Shown: positions 42,264-51,485, counted from the first letter of the stretch. The stretch is 64,000 bases of DNA from Burkholderiales bacterium UBA1834 (GCA_002339015.1 DDJC01000043.1:379-64378); one strand, 5' to 3'. Numbers and translations are program-made. The notes: generated from the letters alone by a model not told the origin.

Positions 42264-43088
42264 TTACGCGACGTCCAGGAAAAGGTCGATGATGGGCGTC
42301 ACGCTTGGCGTCACCAGGTAGCCACTGAAATCCGTCACGCCGCGTGCGCGGAGCACGTCCTCATCGACAAACGCATTGCCGCTGCGGGCACGTGCATCCG
42401 ATGTGAGGATGTCGTAGGCCGCATCGGCCATGATCTGGGGCAGGCGCCCCATCTCGCCCAGCCCGGCCTGCGCCACCTTCAGCGCCGAAGTCGCGATGAT
42501 GGTCTTGGGCCACAGGCAGTTCACGGCGATGCCATCGCCCTTGAGTTCCTCGGCCATGCCCAGCGCCAGCAGGCTCATGCCGTACTTCGAAGCGGTGTAG
42601 GCCGGATGCGCGCCCAGCCACTTGGGGTTGAGGTTGATGGGCGGCGACAGCACCAGGATATGCGGGTTGGACGCGCGCTTGAGGAGCGGGATGCAGGCCT
42701 GCGAACACACGAAAGTGCCGCGCATGTTGATGTCCATCATCAGGTCATAGCGCTTGGCCGGCGTGTCCACCGTGCGGGTGATGCTGATGGCGCTGGCGTT
42801 GTTGACCAGGATGTCGATGCCGCCGAAATGCTCGGCGGCCTGATTGACGGCCGCGGCCACGGCATCCGCGTCACGGATGTCGACCTGCAGGGGCAAGGCA
42901 CGGCCGCCCGCGACGTCGATCTCCTCGGCCGCGGTGAAGATGGTGCCGGGCAGGCGGGGATCGGGCTCGGCCGTCTTGGCGGCGACAACGATGTTGGCGC
43001 CATCGCGCGCCGCGCGCAGGGCGATTTCCTTGCCGATGCCGCGGCTGGCACCGGTGATGAACAGCGTCTTGTCTTTCAGGGAGGTCAT
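42264..43088 (-). CDS. Short-chain dehydrogenase, HSDL2-like
   Basis: A 274-residue SDR oxidoreductase. The Rossmann fold opens with LFITGASRGIGKEIALRAAR (cofactor-binding TGxxxGIG), followed by NNAS and the YTASKYGMS active site (Tyr and Lys of YxxxK). The segment VVAAKTAEPDPRLPGTIFTA between strands is characteristic of the HSDL2 (hydroxysteroid dehydrogenase-like 2) group. Bacterial members are poorly characterised; involvement in fatty-acid or acyl-CoA metabolism is inferred from the family. An AraC regulator lies upstream on the same strand and three 9-bp direct repeats sit in the promoter, so it is a likely target of that regulator. Confidence 0.85.
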   Translation of the reverse strand: MTSLKDKTLFITGASRGIGKEIALRAARDGANIVVAAKTAEPDPRLPGTIFTAAEEIDVAGGRALPLQVDIRDADAVAAAVNQAAEHFGGIDILVNNASAISITRTVDTPAKRYDLMMDINMRGTFVCSQACIPLLKRASNPHILVLSPPINLNPKWLGAHPAYTASKYGMSLLALGMAEELKGDGIAVNCLWPKTIIATSALKVAQAGLGEMGRLPQIMADAAYDILTSDARARSGNAFVDEDVLRARGVTDFSGYLVTPSVTPIIDLFLDVA

Positions 43089-43153
43089 GCAGGCCTTTCA
43101 AGCCGTGGGGTTGCTGGCGCCACGATAGCGGCGACATGCCGGCCCTGCTTGTG

Positions 43154-43180
43154 CAAACCGGCTAAACCGGCCAAACCGGG
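43154..43180. repeat. Three 9-bp direct repeats upstream of the SDR gene
   Basis: CAAACCGGC, TAAACCGGC and CAAACCGGG follow one another without gap, sharing the core AAACCGG. They lie 66-92 bp upstream of the dehydrogenase start and 26 bp beyond the AraC-type regulator stop. Regularly spaced direct repeats are typical of activator binding sites, but nine-base phasing is unusual for AraC proteins. Confidence 0.6.
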
Positions 43181-43205
43181 TGAAAGCCCCGGGAAGCCCC
43201 CTTGG

Positions 43206-43958
43206 CTAGCGCCTGTCGACCACCAGTGTGCGAGAACCGGCCAGGATGTCCCGGGGGCGCAAGCCCGTGAAATAGCGGATCGAGTTGCTGAAGTAGGCCG
43301 AATCGCTGTAGCCCAGGTCCAGGGCGATCTGGGTGAGCGTGGCCCCGCTGTCCACGGCATTGAGCAGGCTGCGCGCCCGCTTCCAGGTGCGGAAGCTGCG
43401 AAACGGCATGCCGCACTCGCTCGTGAACAGGTGAATGAAGCGTGATGCGGACAGGCCGCAGTCCGTCGCGCACTCATCGGCGGTGACCAGGCTGGCGGGA
43501 TCCTGCCGGATGCGCTCGATCACGCTGAAGATGCGTGGGTCGATACGGCGGCGGGGCAAGGCCTTGCCCAGCAAGGCGGTTTCCAGGCTGGGCGCGTCAT
43601 CCACCCTGCCCTGCGCCGTGAGGCGCTCGGCGAACAAGGCCAGCCGCTCGCCCCAGCAAGAGGCCGGCTCATCCGGCGACAGCACCTGCGGCAGGCGCGC
43701 CACGTCGATGAAGTCCGGTTCGACCAGCACGCACTGGATGCGCTGATCAGCCGTGCGCAGGCTGTGCGGCACGTAGGGGGGCACCACCCAGGCAGGCACG
43801 TCCATCGGCGCCTCGTCGCCCACGGTGATCCGCATGGCGCCTGAGGCGGGTGCGTACAGCGTCCAGGCGCCCAGCACCCGGGTGCGCGGCCGGCCCAGCA
43901 GGCCCGCGTAGAACACCATGTCGCTGTCGAAGATCAACCGGTTGGCTCCGGTGCCCAT
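43206..43958 (-). CDS. AraC-family transcriptional regulator
   Basis: A 250-residue regulator. The N-terminal half is a cupin-like sensing domain (TLYAPASGAMRITVGDEAPM, then AWVVPPYVPHSLRTADQRIQ). The C-terminal 100 residues hold the two helix-turn-helix motifs of the AraC family: DECATDCGLSASRFIHLF and TLTQIALDLGYSDSAYFSNS, with the family signature FTGLRPRDIL behind. The effector is unknown. The dehydrogenase gene downstream (117 bp gap, same strand) and the divergent carbonic anhydrase gene are candidate targets. Confidence 0.92.
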   Translation of the reverse strand: MGTGANRLIFDSDMVFYAGLLGRPRTRVLGAWTLYAPASGAMRITVGDEAPMDVPAWVVPPYVPHSLRTADQRIQCVLVEPDFIDVARLPQVLSPDEPASCWGERLALFAERLTAQGRVDDAPSLETALLGKALPRRRIDPRIFSVIERIRQDPASLVTADECATDCGLSASRFIHLFTSECGMPFRSFRTWKRARSLLNAVDSGATLTQIALDLGYSDSAYFSNSIRYFTGLRPRDILAGSRTLVVDRR

Positions 43959-44100
43959 GCCTGTCTCCTGTGCACTGTCAGCAGATCATAACGACGACCA
44001 GTTGTTCCAAGACAGAAATGTCAAGGCGGTGCCAGGATGCGTGCGCGCGCCTGTGCGCAGAGCGCGCCGCATGCACACGATGAAAAGGACACACCCGCCC

Positions 44101-44772
44101 ATGGACGACATCGACCTCCTGCTGGACAACAACAAGCACTGGTCCCAGGCCATGCAGCAACGCGATCCGGCCTTCTTCAGCCGTCTGGCCGGCCAGCAAA
44201 GCCCCCGCTACCTGTGGATCGGCTGCTCGGACAGCCGCGTGCCCGCCAACGAGATCGTCGGGCTGCTGCCCGGCGAGGTCTTCGTGCACCGCAACATCGC
44301 CAATCTCATCGTGCACACCGATCTGAACTGCCTGTCTGTGATCCAGTACGCGGTGGATGTGCTCAAGGTTCGCCATGTGATGGTGGTGGGCCACTACGGC
44401 TGCGGCGGCGTGCAGGCCGCACTGCGGGGGCAGCGCGTAGGCCTGGCCGACTACTGGTTGCGCCACCTGGAGGACCTGCGCCATATCCATGGGCGACGCC
44501 TGGCGCTGGAGGCGGTCGAGGCCGACCAGGTCAATCGCCTGTGCGAGATCAATGTGATCGAGCAGGTCTGCAATGTCAGCCGGCTGGAGGTGGTGCGCGC
44601 CGCCTGGCAGCGTGGCCAGCCCGTGTCGGTTCACGGGCTGATCTACGGCCTGCACGATGGCGTGCTGCGCAACCTGGGGGCGAGCATGCAGGGCCCCGTG
44701 AACCTGGTGGCTTGGCGCAAGGCCGCGCTGCGCGGTCTGTGGAGCCGGGAGCAGCGCGCCTCGGCGGCCTGA
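44101..44772 (+). CDS. can: Beta-class carbonic anhydrase
   Basis: A 223-residue beta-carbonic anhydrase that interconverts CO2 and bicarbonate. Zinc ligands and catalytic residues fall at the same numbers as in E. coli Can: Cys42, Asp44 and Arg46 (IGCSDSRVP) and His98, Cys101 (VGHYGCGG). Other strong matches are HRNIANLIVHTDLNCLSVIQ, INVIEQVCNVS and the WQRGQPVSVHGLIYGLHDG segment. The start at 44101 gives the MDDIDLLLDNN opening; a start at 44080 would add seven residues. It is divergent from the AraC regulator with 142 bp between starts. In an organism with form IC RuBisCO it probably supplies CO2, but it is not in the cbb operon. Confidence 0.95.
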   Translation: MDDIDLLLDNNKHWSQAMQQRDPAFFSRLAGQQSPRYLWIGCSDSRVPANEIVGLLPGEVFVHRNIANLIVHTDLNCLSVIQYAVDVLKVRHVMVVGHYGCGGVQAALRGQRVGLADYWLRHLEDLRHIHGRRLALEAVEADQVNRLCEINVIEQVCNVSRLEVVRAAWQRGQPVSVHGLIYGLHDGVLRNLGASMQGPVNLVAWRKAALRGLWSREQRASAA

Positions 44773-44836
44773 ACCCACAACAAGGCAGTGATCAGGTCAA
44801 TCGCCTGACCCGATCATCGCCCAAGGGCAAAGCCTT

Positions 44837-46519
44837 TCACTGCAAGGTGCCCAGCAGCGTCGTGGCATCCCACAGCAGACATTGGTGCCGCACATAGGGC
44901 GCGCCCAGCAGTTCCGTGCCGATACCCTGCGACTTGAAGGTCTGCGTGGCCTGCAGCAGGCGGTTGAAACGCGGCCAGGCTTTCTGCCCCGCCGCATTGG
45001 GCTGGCCGGTCGCGGCAAACCGCCCCCAGTAGCCCATCATCGTCTTGGACAAGGCCCACTGCGCGGGCGTGGCCACCTCGGCCGGATCAGGGCTGGGCGG
45101 CGTGGTCACGATGCGGGTGCCGAACACGAAAGGCAACTCCGCGGCATGGAAGGCGCCCCAGGGCATGAAGGGATCGTTGACGAAGGCCGGCGCGTTCTTC
45201 TCCTGAAACTCGTAGACGTAGGTCGGCACATGGTCGGAGAGGGCACGCGCCAGGAACTGTGTCGGGCAGGCAAACAGGCTGTCGCCCAGCAAGGCCGCGG
45301 CCGACAGGTTGGGCGAGCCGTAGCGGCCGGGGCGGTAGGCATCGAGCACGATGGACGACGCCAGCGCTGCGATGCCCGAATCCCCCGCGTTGCCCTTGAC
45401 CATGGCCTGGAACTCGGCCTCCGTCATGGGCGTGCCGCGCTGCAACTCAAAGGCCAGCGCGATGAACAGCGTGCCCTCATCGGCGTTGTTGCCCAGCAGC
45501 ACAGGCACCTTGTGGAAGCGCCCGGCGCGGATGGCCGTGCGCGGCGCCTCCGGCAGCACCACACCATCGATGTGCGGGCTGAACTGCCCCAGCGAGGCCG
45601 GATCGGCCGCATCGATCGCCGGAGAAGCCACCAGCGCCTGCAAGGCAGATCTGCTCCGCAGGCAAGCCAATTGGCCGGCGCCTGCCGCGCAGCCAAGCTT
45701 GTCGGCATAGGCGTTGCCCACCGCCACCGCCTGCGCCCGCGTGGGCTGCACGGACGGGCAGGTGCCGCTCTGGATGATCTCCCGCTGGAACAAGCCCTTG
45801 GCCGCCGGCGAGATCAACTGGTTGCACACACTGGTGCCACCCGCCGACTCGCCGAAGATCGTCACGCGCCCGGCATCGCCACCGAAGGCCGCGATGTTGC
45901 GTTGCACCCAGCGCAGCGCGGCCTGCTGATCCTGCAGCGCATAGTTCCCGGCCTTGGCCTCGCCTGCCAGCGCGTCCAGCGCCAGCGAGCCGAAGATACC
46001 CAGACGGTAGTTCACCGTCACCACGACGGCCTGGGCCTCACGCGCCAGAACCGTGCCGTCGTACTGCGAGCCCGCACCGTTGATGAAGGCACCGCCATGG
46101 ATCCACACCATCACCGGCAAGGGCCGAGCGGTGCTGGCCTGCGCAGGCACATGCACATTGAGGTAGAGGCAATCTTCGCTGTTGTTGCCAACACCTGCGG
46201 GCGGGATGCGCGGATCCTGCATGCAGGTGGGGCCAGCCGCCTGGGCCGTGCGCACGCCGGACCACCGCGCCACAGGCTGAGGCGCGCGCCAGCGCAGATC
46301 ACCCACGGGTGGGGCCGCGAACGGCACGCCCAGGAAGGCGGTGCCGGCAGCAGTTGCCGTGCCCACCAGATCGCCCGCATCGGTGCGCACCACAGCGCCG
46401 ACCGCGTGAGCCTGGGCATGGCTGGCCAGGCATCCCAATGACAACAGGATGCTCGGGGCTAAAGCGCGCAGCGGGCCGCGCACCATCAACGTCGTCAAGC
46501 GAACAGGAATCGAAGGCAT
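44837..46519 (-). CDS. Exported carboxylesterase (type B family)
   Basis: A 560-residue alpha/beta-hydrolase of the carboxylesterase/lipase type B family. A signal peptide of about 35 residues ends near HAQAHA, so it is periplasmic or secreted. The nucleophile serine is in TIFGESAGGTSVC, the oxyanion hole in WIHGGAFINGAG, and the EDCLYLNVHVP signature is present. The late EFQEKNAP and AFHAAELPFVFGT segment would carry the catalytic His. The family also includes some lactonase-like and cocaine-esterase-like members. Substrates unknown. The start at 46519 has GGAG six bases upstream; a start at 46558 would lack a ribosome-binding site. It converges with the carbonic anhydrase gene with 64 bp between stops. 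Confidence 0.9.
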   Translation of the reverse strand: MPSIPVRLTTLMVRGPLRALAPSILLSLGCLASHAQAHAVGAVVRTDAGDLVGTATAAGTAFLGVPFAAPPVGDLRWRAPQPVARWSGVRTAQAAGPTCMQDPRIPPAGVGNNSEDCLYLNVHVPAQASTARPLPVMVWIHGGAFINGAGSQYDGTVLAREAQAVVVTVNYRLGIFGSLALDALAGEAKAGNYALQDQQAALRWVQRNIAAFGGDAGRVTIFGESAGGTSVCNQLISPAAKGLFQREIIQSGTCPSVQPTRAQAVAVGNAYADKLGCAAGAGQLACLRSRSALQALVASPAIDAADPASLGQFSPHIDGVVLPEAPRTAIRAGRFHKVPVLLGNNADEGTLFIALAFELQRGTPMTEAEFQAMVKGNAGDSGIAALASSIVLDAYRPGRYGSPNLSAAALLGDSLFACPTQFLARALSDHVPTYVYEFQEKNAPAFVNDPFMPWGAFHAAELPFVFGTRIVTTPPSPDPAEVATPAQWALSKTMMGYWGRFAATGQPNAAGQKAWPRFNRLLQATQTFKSQGIGTELLGAPYVRHQCLLWDATTLLGTLQ

Positions 46520-46723
46520 GGGGGTCTCCACAATGGGTTGCTTGTGTCGGGCATGCAATGCGGCGCATGCATGCCTCGGCCGCGATTCTTGGCGCGTGTC
46601 CAGTCCTCGAAGCCGATACCCCTATGCGGCGTGATGGGGCTGTGGCGCCGCGTCTGCAACGCGGCCAGCCCGATCATTCATTTGACCTGCGCGGGCATTG
46701 ACGGCGCCCGCCAGTCGTGCCGC

Positions 46724-47623
46724 TCAGCGCTGGAGCGCCGCCGTGGCCTGGGTGATCTCGTTGGTGCCCTGCTCCGAGCCGCTGCCAGGCACGTTGTCAC
46801 CAGCGCGGTCCGTGATGGCCGCCAGTTGCTCGGCCAGACGCTCGGGCACGTCATCGCCCAGGCCCAGGTGCAGGCCCTGGGTCATGGTGACGTGCGAAGC
46901 CGCAAAAGTGCCGGCCCCGGCATTGAGGATGGTGCGGTTGGGCGCCGATTCATGCGCCAGCACCAGCATGGCGGGCGTGACGGCCTCGGGTTTGAGCAAT
47001 TCGAGCATGGCCGGCGGCAGCAGGCCTTCCGTCATCTGCGTGGCGGCGGTGGGTGCCAGGCAGTTCACGCGGATGTCACTCTTGGCGCCCTCGATGGACA
47101 GCGTCTGCATCAGGCCCACCAGGGCCATCTTGGCCGCGCCGTAGTTGGCCTGGCCGAAGTTGCCGAACAGGCCGGAGGACGAGGTCGTCATCACGATGCG
47201 GCCGTACTTCTGAGCCACCATCAGCGGCCACACGGCCTTGGTGCAGTTGACGGCGCCCATCAGGTGCACGTCCAGCACCAGGCGGAAGTCGTCCAGCTCC
47301 ATCTTGGCGAAGGACTTGTCACGCAGGATGCCGGCGTTGTTGATGAGCACGTCCACGCGGCCCCAGGTGTCCTGGGCCTTCTGCACCATGGCCTGCACCT
47401 GCGGCATGTCCGTCACGGAGCACGAGAACGCGATGGCTTCGCCACCGGCGGCCACGATCTCGTCGACCACCTTCTGAGCCGGTGAAGGCTGGCCATCGCC
47501 ACGGTCCATGTCGTTGACCAGCACCTTGGCACCGCGCTTGGCCAGGGCCAGGGCATGTTCGCGGCCCAGACCGCCGCCTGCCCCCGTGATGATGGCCACG
47601 CGGCCGGTGAAATTCAGTTCCAT
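46724..47623 (-). CDS. Short-chain dehydrogenase, MFE2-like
   Basis: A 299-residue SDR. The cofactor site is VAIITGAGGGLGREHALALA, where TGxxxGxG is followed by the long RxH-type helix of the multifunctional enzyme type 2 (hydroxyacyl-CoA dehydrogenase) group. VNDMDRGDG, VLINNAGILRDKSFAKM and the NYGAAKMAL active site (Tyr, Lys) support this. Proteins of this group oxidise 3-hydroxyacyl-CoA in beta-oxidation. The start at 47623 is chosen because a longer form would run into the tRNA gene. The C-terminal 50 residues extend beyond the SDR core. Its product and the HSDL2-like dehydrogenase suggest a lipid or steroid-type catabolic role in this area, which is inferred. Confidence 0.88.
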   Translation of the reverse strand: MELNFTGRVAIITGAGGGLGREHALALAKRGAKVLVNDMDRGDGQPSPAQKVVDEIVAAGGEAIAFSCSVTDMPQVQAMVQKAQDTWGRVDVLINNAGILRDKSFAKMELDDFRLVLDVHLMGAVNCTKAVWPLMVAQKYGRIVMTTSSSGLFGNFGQANYGAAKMALVGLMQTLSIEGAKSDIRVNCLAPTAATQMTEGLLPPAMLELLKPEAVTPAMLVLAHESAPNRTILNAGAGTFAASHVTMTQGLHLGLGDDVPERLAEQLAAITDRAGDNVPGSGSEQGTNEITQATAALQR

Positions 47624-47683
47624 GATCAGTCTCGCAGGTTGGAAAACGTCCGCACAGGACGGCCCTTGGGGTGGTTCAGGCAC

Positions 47684-47704
47684 AAAAAAAGCGCCTAAGC
47701 GCTT
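47684..47704 (-). terminator. Intrinsic terminator of the tRNA-Ser gene
   Basis: On the minus strand AAGCGC and GCGCTT pair around a four-base loop, followed by seven thymines. It lies 20 bp after the tRNA 3' end and about 60 bp upstream of the dehydrogenase start, so it separates the tRNA from that gene. Confidence 0.8.
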
Positions 47705-47724
47705 GTTTTGTGGTTCTAAAGGAC

Positions 47725-47814
47725 TGGCGGAAGCGGTGAGATTCGAACTCACGGAGGGCGCAAACCCTCGCCGGTTTTCAAGACCGGTGCCTTAAACCGC
47801 TCGGCCACGCTTCC
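47725..47814 (-). tRNA. tRNA-Ser (anticodon UGA)
   Basis: A 90-base class II tRNA read on the minus strand. The acceptor GGAAGCG pairs with CGCTTCC, followed by the discriminator G and an encoded CCA. The anticodon stem CCGGT/ACCGG encloses CTTGAAA with anticodon TGA. The long variable arm (GAGGG...CCCTC) is typical of serine tRNAs and the T-loop is TTCGAAT. It reads UCA and related serine codons. Confidence 0.95.
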
Positions 47815-47880
47815 CTGAAGGAAGCCCGAAGTATAAACGTCAACGGGGCTGTTGCCGTGCGCCGTGTCGATGCCGCCAGT

Positions 47881-48111
47881 TCAGTGAAGCGCAACGTTCA
47901 AGTTGTCGACCACCACGGCCCAGTCCGCATCCTGAAGGAGCAGTTCCCTGAGCAATTGCGCCTGCTCGGGCTTCCAGAACGGCGCTTCAGTGATCTTGAC
48001 ATCGCCAGGAAGCGGACGGTGCTGGTCGATGAACTGGCGGATCTCTTGTTCAGAGGACGGGAGTCCGAGCTGTTCGAACAACTCAAAGAACTCGTGGCTG
48101 GTTGTTTCCAT
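47881..48111 (-). CDS. DUF2789 family small protein
   Basis: A 76-residue protein of the DUF2789 family. Recognisable parts are ELFEQLGLPSSEQEIRQFID, then ITEAPFWKPEQAQLLRELL and the ending DADWAVVVDNLNVALH. It is small, acidic and helical, with no membrane segment; function unknown. The start at 48111 has GGAGG nine bases upstream; a start at 48174 would add 21 unrelated residues. It lies between tRNA-Ser and apaH. Confidence 0.9.
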   Translation of the reverse strand: METTSHEFFELFEQLGLPSSEQEIRQFIDQHRPLPGDVKITEAPFWKPEQAQLLRELLLQDADWAVVVDNLNVALH

Positions 48112-48237
48112 CGGATATGCCTCCATGTGCGCTACGTCAAGCTGGCCGGCCCTGCCTTGGCCTGTATCCAACATCTGGATTTTTTATAGCACTTTCGCGG
48201 AAACGGCGTTGCTGGATGGATTGGATGGCACCGCCTC

Positions 48238-49062
48238 TCATCCGGGCTTCTGCGCTTGCGGACAAGGAATCTGGATCACCTCTCGACCGCCATTGTCGAG
48301 CAAGCGCACCGCCGTCAGATGCCCTCCCCAGACACAACCCGTGTCCAGCGCCAGCAGATCATCACGGTTGATCAGGCCCAGCGTCGACCAATGTCCGAAC
48401 GCCACGGCCGCGGACGCCGTACGCCGCCCCGGCACCTCGAACCAGGGCATGTAGCCCTCCGGAGAGCCGCCCGCGCCTTCCTTGGTCGCGAATTCCATCG
48501 TGCCGTCCGCCGCGCAGAAGCGCAGCCGCGTCAGGCTGTTGATCACGCAGCGCCAGCGGTCCGCACCCTGCAGGGCATCGCTCCAGCGGGCCGGCTCATT
48601 GCCGTACATCTGCGGCAGGAAGCCGGCCAGGTCCGGACCACGCAGCAACGTCTGCACCTCACCAGCCAGGGCCATGGTCTGTGCCGCATCCCACTGAGGC
48701 ACGACCCCTGCGTGCACCATCAGCCAGCCATGCGCATGCACGGCCAGGGGCCGCTGGCGCAGCCAGTCCAGCCAGGCGTCACGGTCGGGCGCATCAAGAA
48801 TGGGACCGATGGTGTCGCCCTTGTGCAGCTTGCGCACGCCCTGCGACACGGCCAACAGGTGCAGGTCATGGTTGCCCAGCAGGCAGGTGGCAGAAGCACC
48901 CAAGCCGCGCAGGCGGCGAAGCACGCCCAGTGAATCAGGCCCCCGGTTGACCAGGTCGCCCAGCACATACAGGTGGTCGCGCGAGGGCGAAAAATCCACG
49001 GTCTGCAGCAGCCGGTCGAGCGGTTCGCCACAGCCCTGCAGGTCTCCAACGATGTAGATCAT
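48238..49062 (-). CDS. apaH: Symmetrical Ap4A hydrolase (diadenosine tetraphosphatase)
   Basis: A 274-residue metallophosphatase that splits Ap4A into two ADP and also removes Np4-type caps from RNA in related enzymes. The di-metal site is spread over YIVGDLQGCGEPLD, LGDLVNRGPDS, LLGNHDLHLLA and MVHAGVVPQW, all intact. FGHWSTLGL, near the C-terminus, is another family marker. The start at 49062 gives MIYIVGDLQG, the usual opening. It is divergent from the pirin gene with 141 bp between starts. Confidence 0.95.
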   Translation of the reverse strand: MIYIVGDLQGCGEPLDRLLQTVDFSPSRDHLYVLGDLVNRGPDSLGVLRRLRGLGASATCLLGNHDLHLLAVSQGVRKLHKGDTIGPILDAPDRDAWLDWLRQRPLAVHAHGWLMVHAGVVPQWDAAQTMALAGEVQTLLRGPDLAGFLPQMYGNEPARWSDALQGADRWRCVINSLTRLRFCAADGTMEFATKEGAGGSPEGYMPWFEVPGRRTASAAVAFGHWSTLGLINRDDLLALDTGCVWGGHLTAVRLLDNGGREVIQIPCPQAQKPG

Positions 49063-49203
49063 GCAAAGGATTTTGGGGGCAAACGCGCGCCACGGCCCCG
49101 CCACACGCTCAAATCCTTTGAACGATGCGTGCAAGCCTTCAGGCTGGCAAAAGGCTGAAGCCACCCCATCATGGGGCTATCCCCTGTCCTTCGGAGCCCC
49201 ACC

Positions 49204-50100
49204 ATGAGCACAGACACCATTGCCAGCCCCACCGCCAGCCCTGTCCAGCGCCACGTGACCACCGCCCTGCGCGGCCAGCCTGCCGAGGACGGCGCCGGCG
49301 TACGCCTGACCCGCGTCTTCCAGGCCCGCTCCACGCTGAACCTGGACCCGTTCCTGATGCTCGACGAGTTTGCCTCGGAACAGGCCGACGACTACATCGC
49401 CGGTTTCCCCTCGCACCCGCACCGTGGTTTCGAAACCGTGACCTACATGCTGCAGGGCCACATGCTGCACGAGGACCACCTGGGTCACCAGGGCCACTTG
49501 CGCGACGGTGACGTGCAGTGGATGACGGCCGGACGCGGCATCATCCATTCGGAAATGCCCCAGCAGAAGGAAGGCCGCATGCGCGGTTTCCAGCTGTGGA
49601 TCAACCTGCCCGCTGCCGAGAAGATGAAACCGGCTGCCTACCGCGACATCCCCGCCGCGCAGATCCCCCGCGCCGAACTGGCCGATGGCGGCTGGGTCAA
49701 GGTGATCGCCGGCACCGCCACCGACGCACAAGGCCAGAGCGTGCACGGCCCCATCCAGGGCCTGAGCACCGAGCCCCTCTACCTGCACGCCCACCTTCCG
49801 GTCGGCGCCCGCTGGCAGACCGCCGTGCCAGCCGGCCATACGGCCCTGGTCTACGTGGCCGATGGCGAGGTGCTGATTGATGGTCGCGCATTGCACCAGG
49901 GGTGGGCCGGCGTGCTGGGCGACGGCACTCAGCTTTCGCTCACGGCGGGCCCTCAGGGCGCCGACGTGCTGCTGCTGGCCGGCAAGCCCCTGCGAGAGCC
50001 GGTCGTGCAGTACGGCCCCTTCGTGATGAACACCCGCGAAGAGATCGACCAAGCGCTGCGTGACTACAGCCAGGGGACTTTGACCGGGCCTGAAAACTGA
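49204..50100 (+). CDS. Pirin-family bicupin protein
   Basis: A 298-residue bicupin. The N-terminal cupin has the metal-binding pattern FPSHPHRGFETVTYMLQGHM and HEDHLGHQGHL, with further conserved VQWMTAGRGIIHSE. The C-terminal cupin (about 170-285) is less conserved. Pirins bind Fe; bacterial relatives include quercetinases and redox-sensing regulators. Which of these applies here is not known. The start follows a good context (49204) with upstream ATG-free frame to 49171. Divergent from apaH and followed by a CNNM-type gene after 54 bp, so co-transcription is possible. Confidence 0.92.
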   Translation: MSTDTIASPTASPVQRHVTTALRGQPAEDGAGVRLTRVFQARSTLNLDPFLMLDEFASEQADDYIAGFPSHPHRGFETVTYMLQGHMLHEDHLGHQGHLRDGDVQWMTAGRGIIHSEMPQQKEGRMRGFQLWINLPAAEKMKPAAYRDIPAAQIPRAELADGGWVKVIAGTATDAQGQSVHGPIQGLSTEPLYLHAHLPVGARWQTAVPAGHTALVYVADGEVLIDGRALHQGWAGVLGDGTQLSLTAGPQGADVLLLAGKPLREPVVQYGPFVMNTREEIDQALRDYSQGTLTGPEN

Positions 50101-50154
50101 TTCTGATACCCTTGCGGCATCAAAACAGATGGCCCGGCACGCCCGGCGCCTGTC

Positions 50155-51462
50155 ATGGAACTAGCACTGCTGATTTTTCTGATCCTTCTCAACGGCCTGT
50201 TCGCCATGTCCGAAATGGCATTGGCCTCCAGCCGAAAAGCCCGCCTGCAGGTGATGACGGAGACGGGTGACGAGGGGGCCAAGGTGGCGATGGACTTGCA
50301 TGACAACCCCACGCAGTTCCTGTCCACCGTGCAGATCGGGATCACGTCCATCGGTGTGCTCAACGGTATCGTCGGCGAGGCTGCGTTCTCAGCGCCGCTG
50401 GCCGATTGGCTCAACGGGCAGTTCGTGCTTCCTGACCGCGTCGCCGGCATCGCTGCGACAGGCCTGGTGGTGATGATCATCACCTTCATCACGATCATCT
50501 TCGGTGAACTGGTGCCCAAACGCGTGGGCCAGCTGTATCCCGAAACAGTCGCCCGCATCGTGGCGCGTCCCATGAAGTGGTTGTCGCGAATGGCCAAACC
50601 CTTCGTGGCCCTGCTGTCCTTTTGCACCGAGGCCGCGCTGCGGGTACTGGGCATCAAGGACAACGGCAACCGGGGCGTGACCGAGGAGGAAATCGCCGCC
50701 AGCCTGGAAGAAGGCCTGGACGCTGGCGTGATCGAGGCGCACGAACACCAGATGGTGCGTAACGTGTTCCGCCTGGACGACCGCCAGGTGGGCTCGATGA
50801 TGATCCCGCGTGGCGACATGGCCTGGCTCAACCTCGAAGACACGCTGGACGAGAACCTGGCGATCATCAAGGAGCATGGCCACTCGCGATACCCCGTCTG
50901 CCGTGGCGGCCTGGACGATGTGGTCGGCGTGGCCACGGCGCAGCAGTTGCTGCAGCAGTTCGCGCAGACGCACACGGCAGACCTGACCCTTGGACTGCAG
51001 CCCGCGGTGTTCGTGCCGGAAACCCTGTCGGGCATGGAACTGCTCGAGCATTTCCGTGCGTCCAGTTCGCAGATGGTGTTCGTCGTCGATGAATACGGCG
51101 AGGTGCAGGGCGTGATCACCCTGCGCGATGTGCTGGAGGCCATCACTGGCGAGTTCACCGCCGCGGATGAGCCGGAAGATGCCTGGGCCGTGCAGCGGGA
51201 GGACGGCTCCTGGCTGATTGACGGCCTGATCCCCGTGCCCGAGCTGAAGGATCGCCTGGGATTGAAGGCCCTGCCCGACGAGGACCGTGGCCGCTACAAC
51301 ACCCTTGCCGGGCTGGTGATGATGCTGCTGGGCCGCCTGCCCAAAACCGCCGACCACGTCGAGTGGGATTGCTGGCGCTTTGAAGTGGTGGACATGGATG
51401 GCAAGCGCATCGACAAGTTGCTGGTCAGCCGTACGGCCGATCCCGTGGGGGAAGATGGCTAA
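50155..51462 (+). CDS. CNNM/HlyC-type membrane protein with CBS domains
   Basis: A 435-residue membrane protein of the hemolysin C / CNNM (DUF21) family. Residues 1-190 form four hydrophobic helices, starting ELALLIFLILLNGLFAMSEM. EELVPKR-type segment FGELVPKRVGQLYPE follows in the same domain. CBS domains (about 205-335) have MIPRGDMAWLNLEDTLDENL and FVVDEYGEVQGVITLRDVLE, and the C-terminal CorC_HlyC domain (about 345-430) has WLIDGLIPVPELKDRLGL and FEVVDMDGKRIDKLL. The family is linked to Mg2+/Co2+ resistance or efflux. The old 'hemolysin' label is not supported. No partner gene is adjacent. Confidence 0.92.
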   Translation: MELALLIFLILLNGLFAMSEMALASSRKARLQVMTETGDEGAKVAMDLHDNPTQFLSTVQIGITSIGVLNGIVGEAAFSAPLADWLNGQFVLPDRVAGIAATGLVVMIITFITIIFGELVPKRVGQLYPETVARIVARPMKWLSRMAKPFVALLSFCTEAALRVLGIKDNGNRGVTEEEIAASLEEGLDAGVIEAHEHQMVRNVFRLDDRQVGSMMIPRGDMAWLNLEDTLDENLAIIKEHGHSRYPVCRGGLDDVVGVATAQQLLQQFAQTHTADLTLGLQPAVFVPETLSGMELLEHFRASSSQMVFVVDEYGEVQGVITLRDVLEAITGEFTAADEPEDAWAVQREDGSWLIDGLIPVPELKDRLGLKALPDEDRGRYNTLAGLVMMLLGRLPKTADHVEWDCWRFEVVDMDGKRIDKLLVSRTADPVGEDG

Positions 51463-51485
51463 GGCAGCGCCGCCTGGCCACGCCT

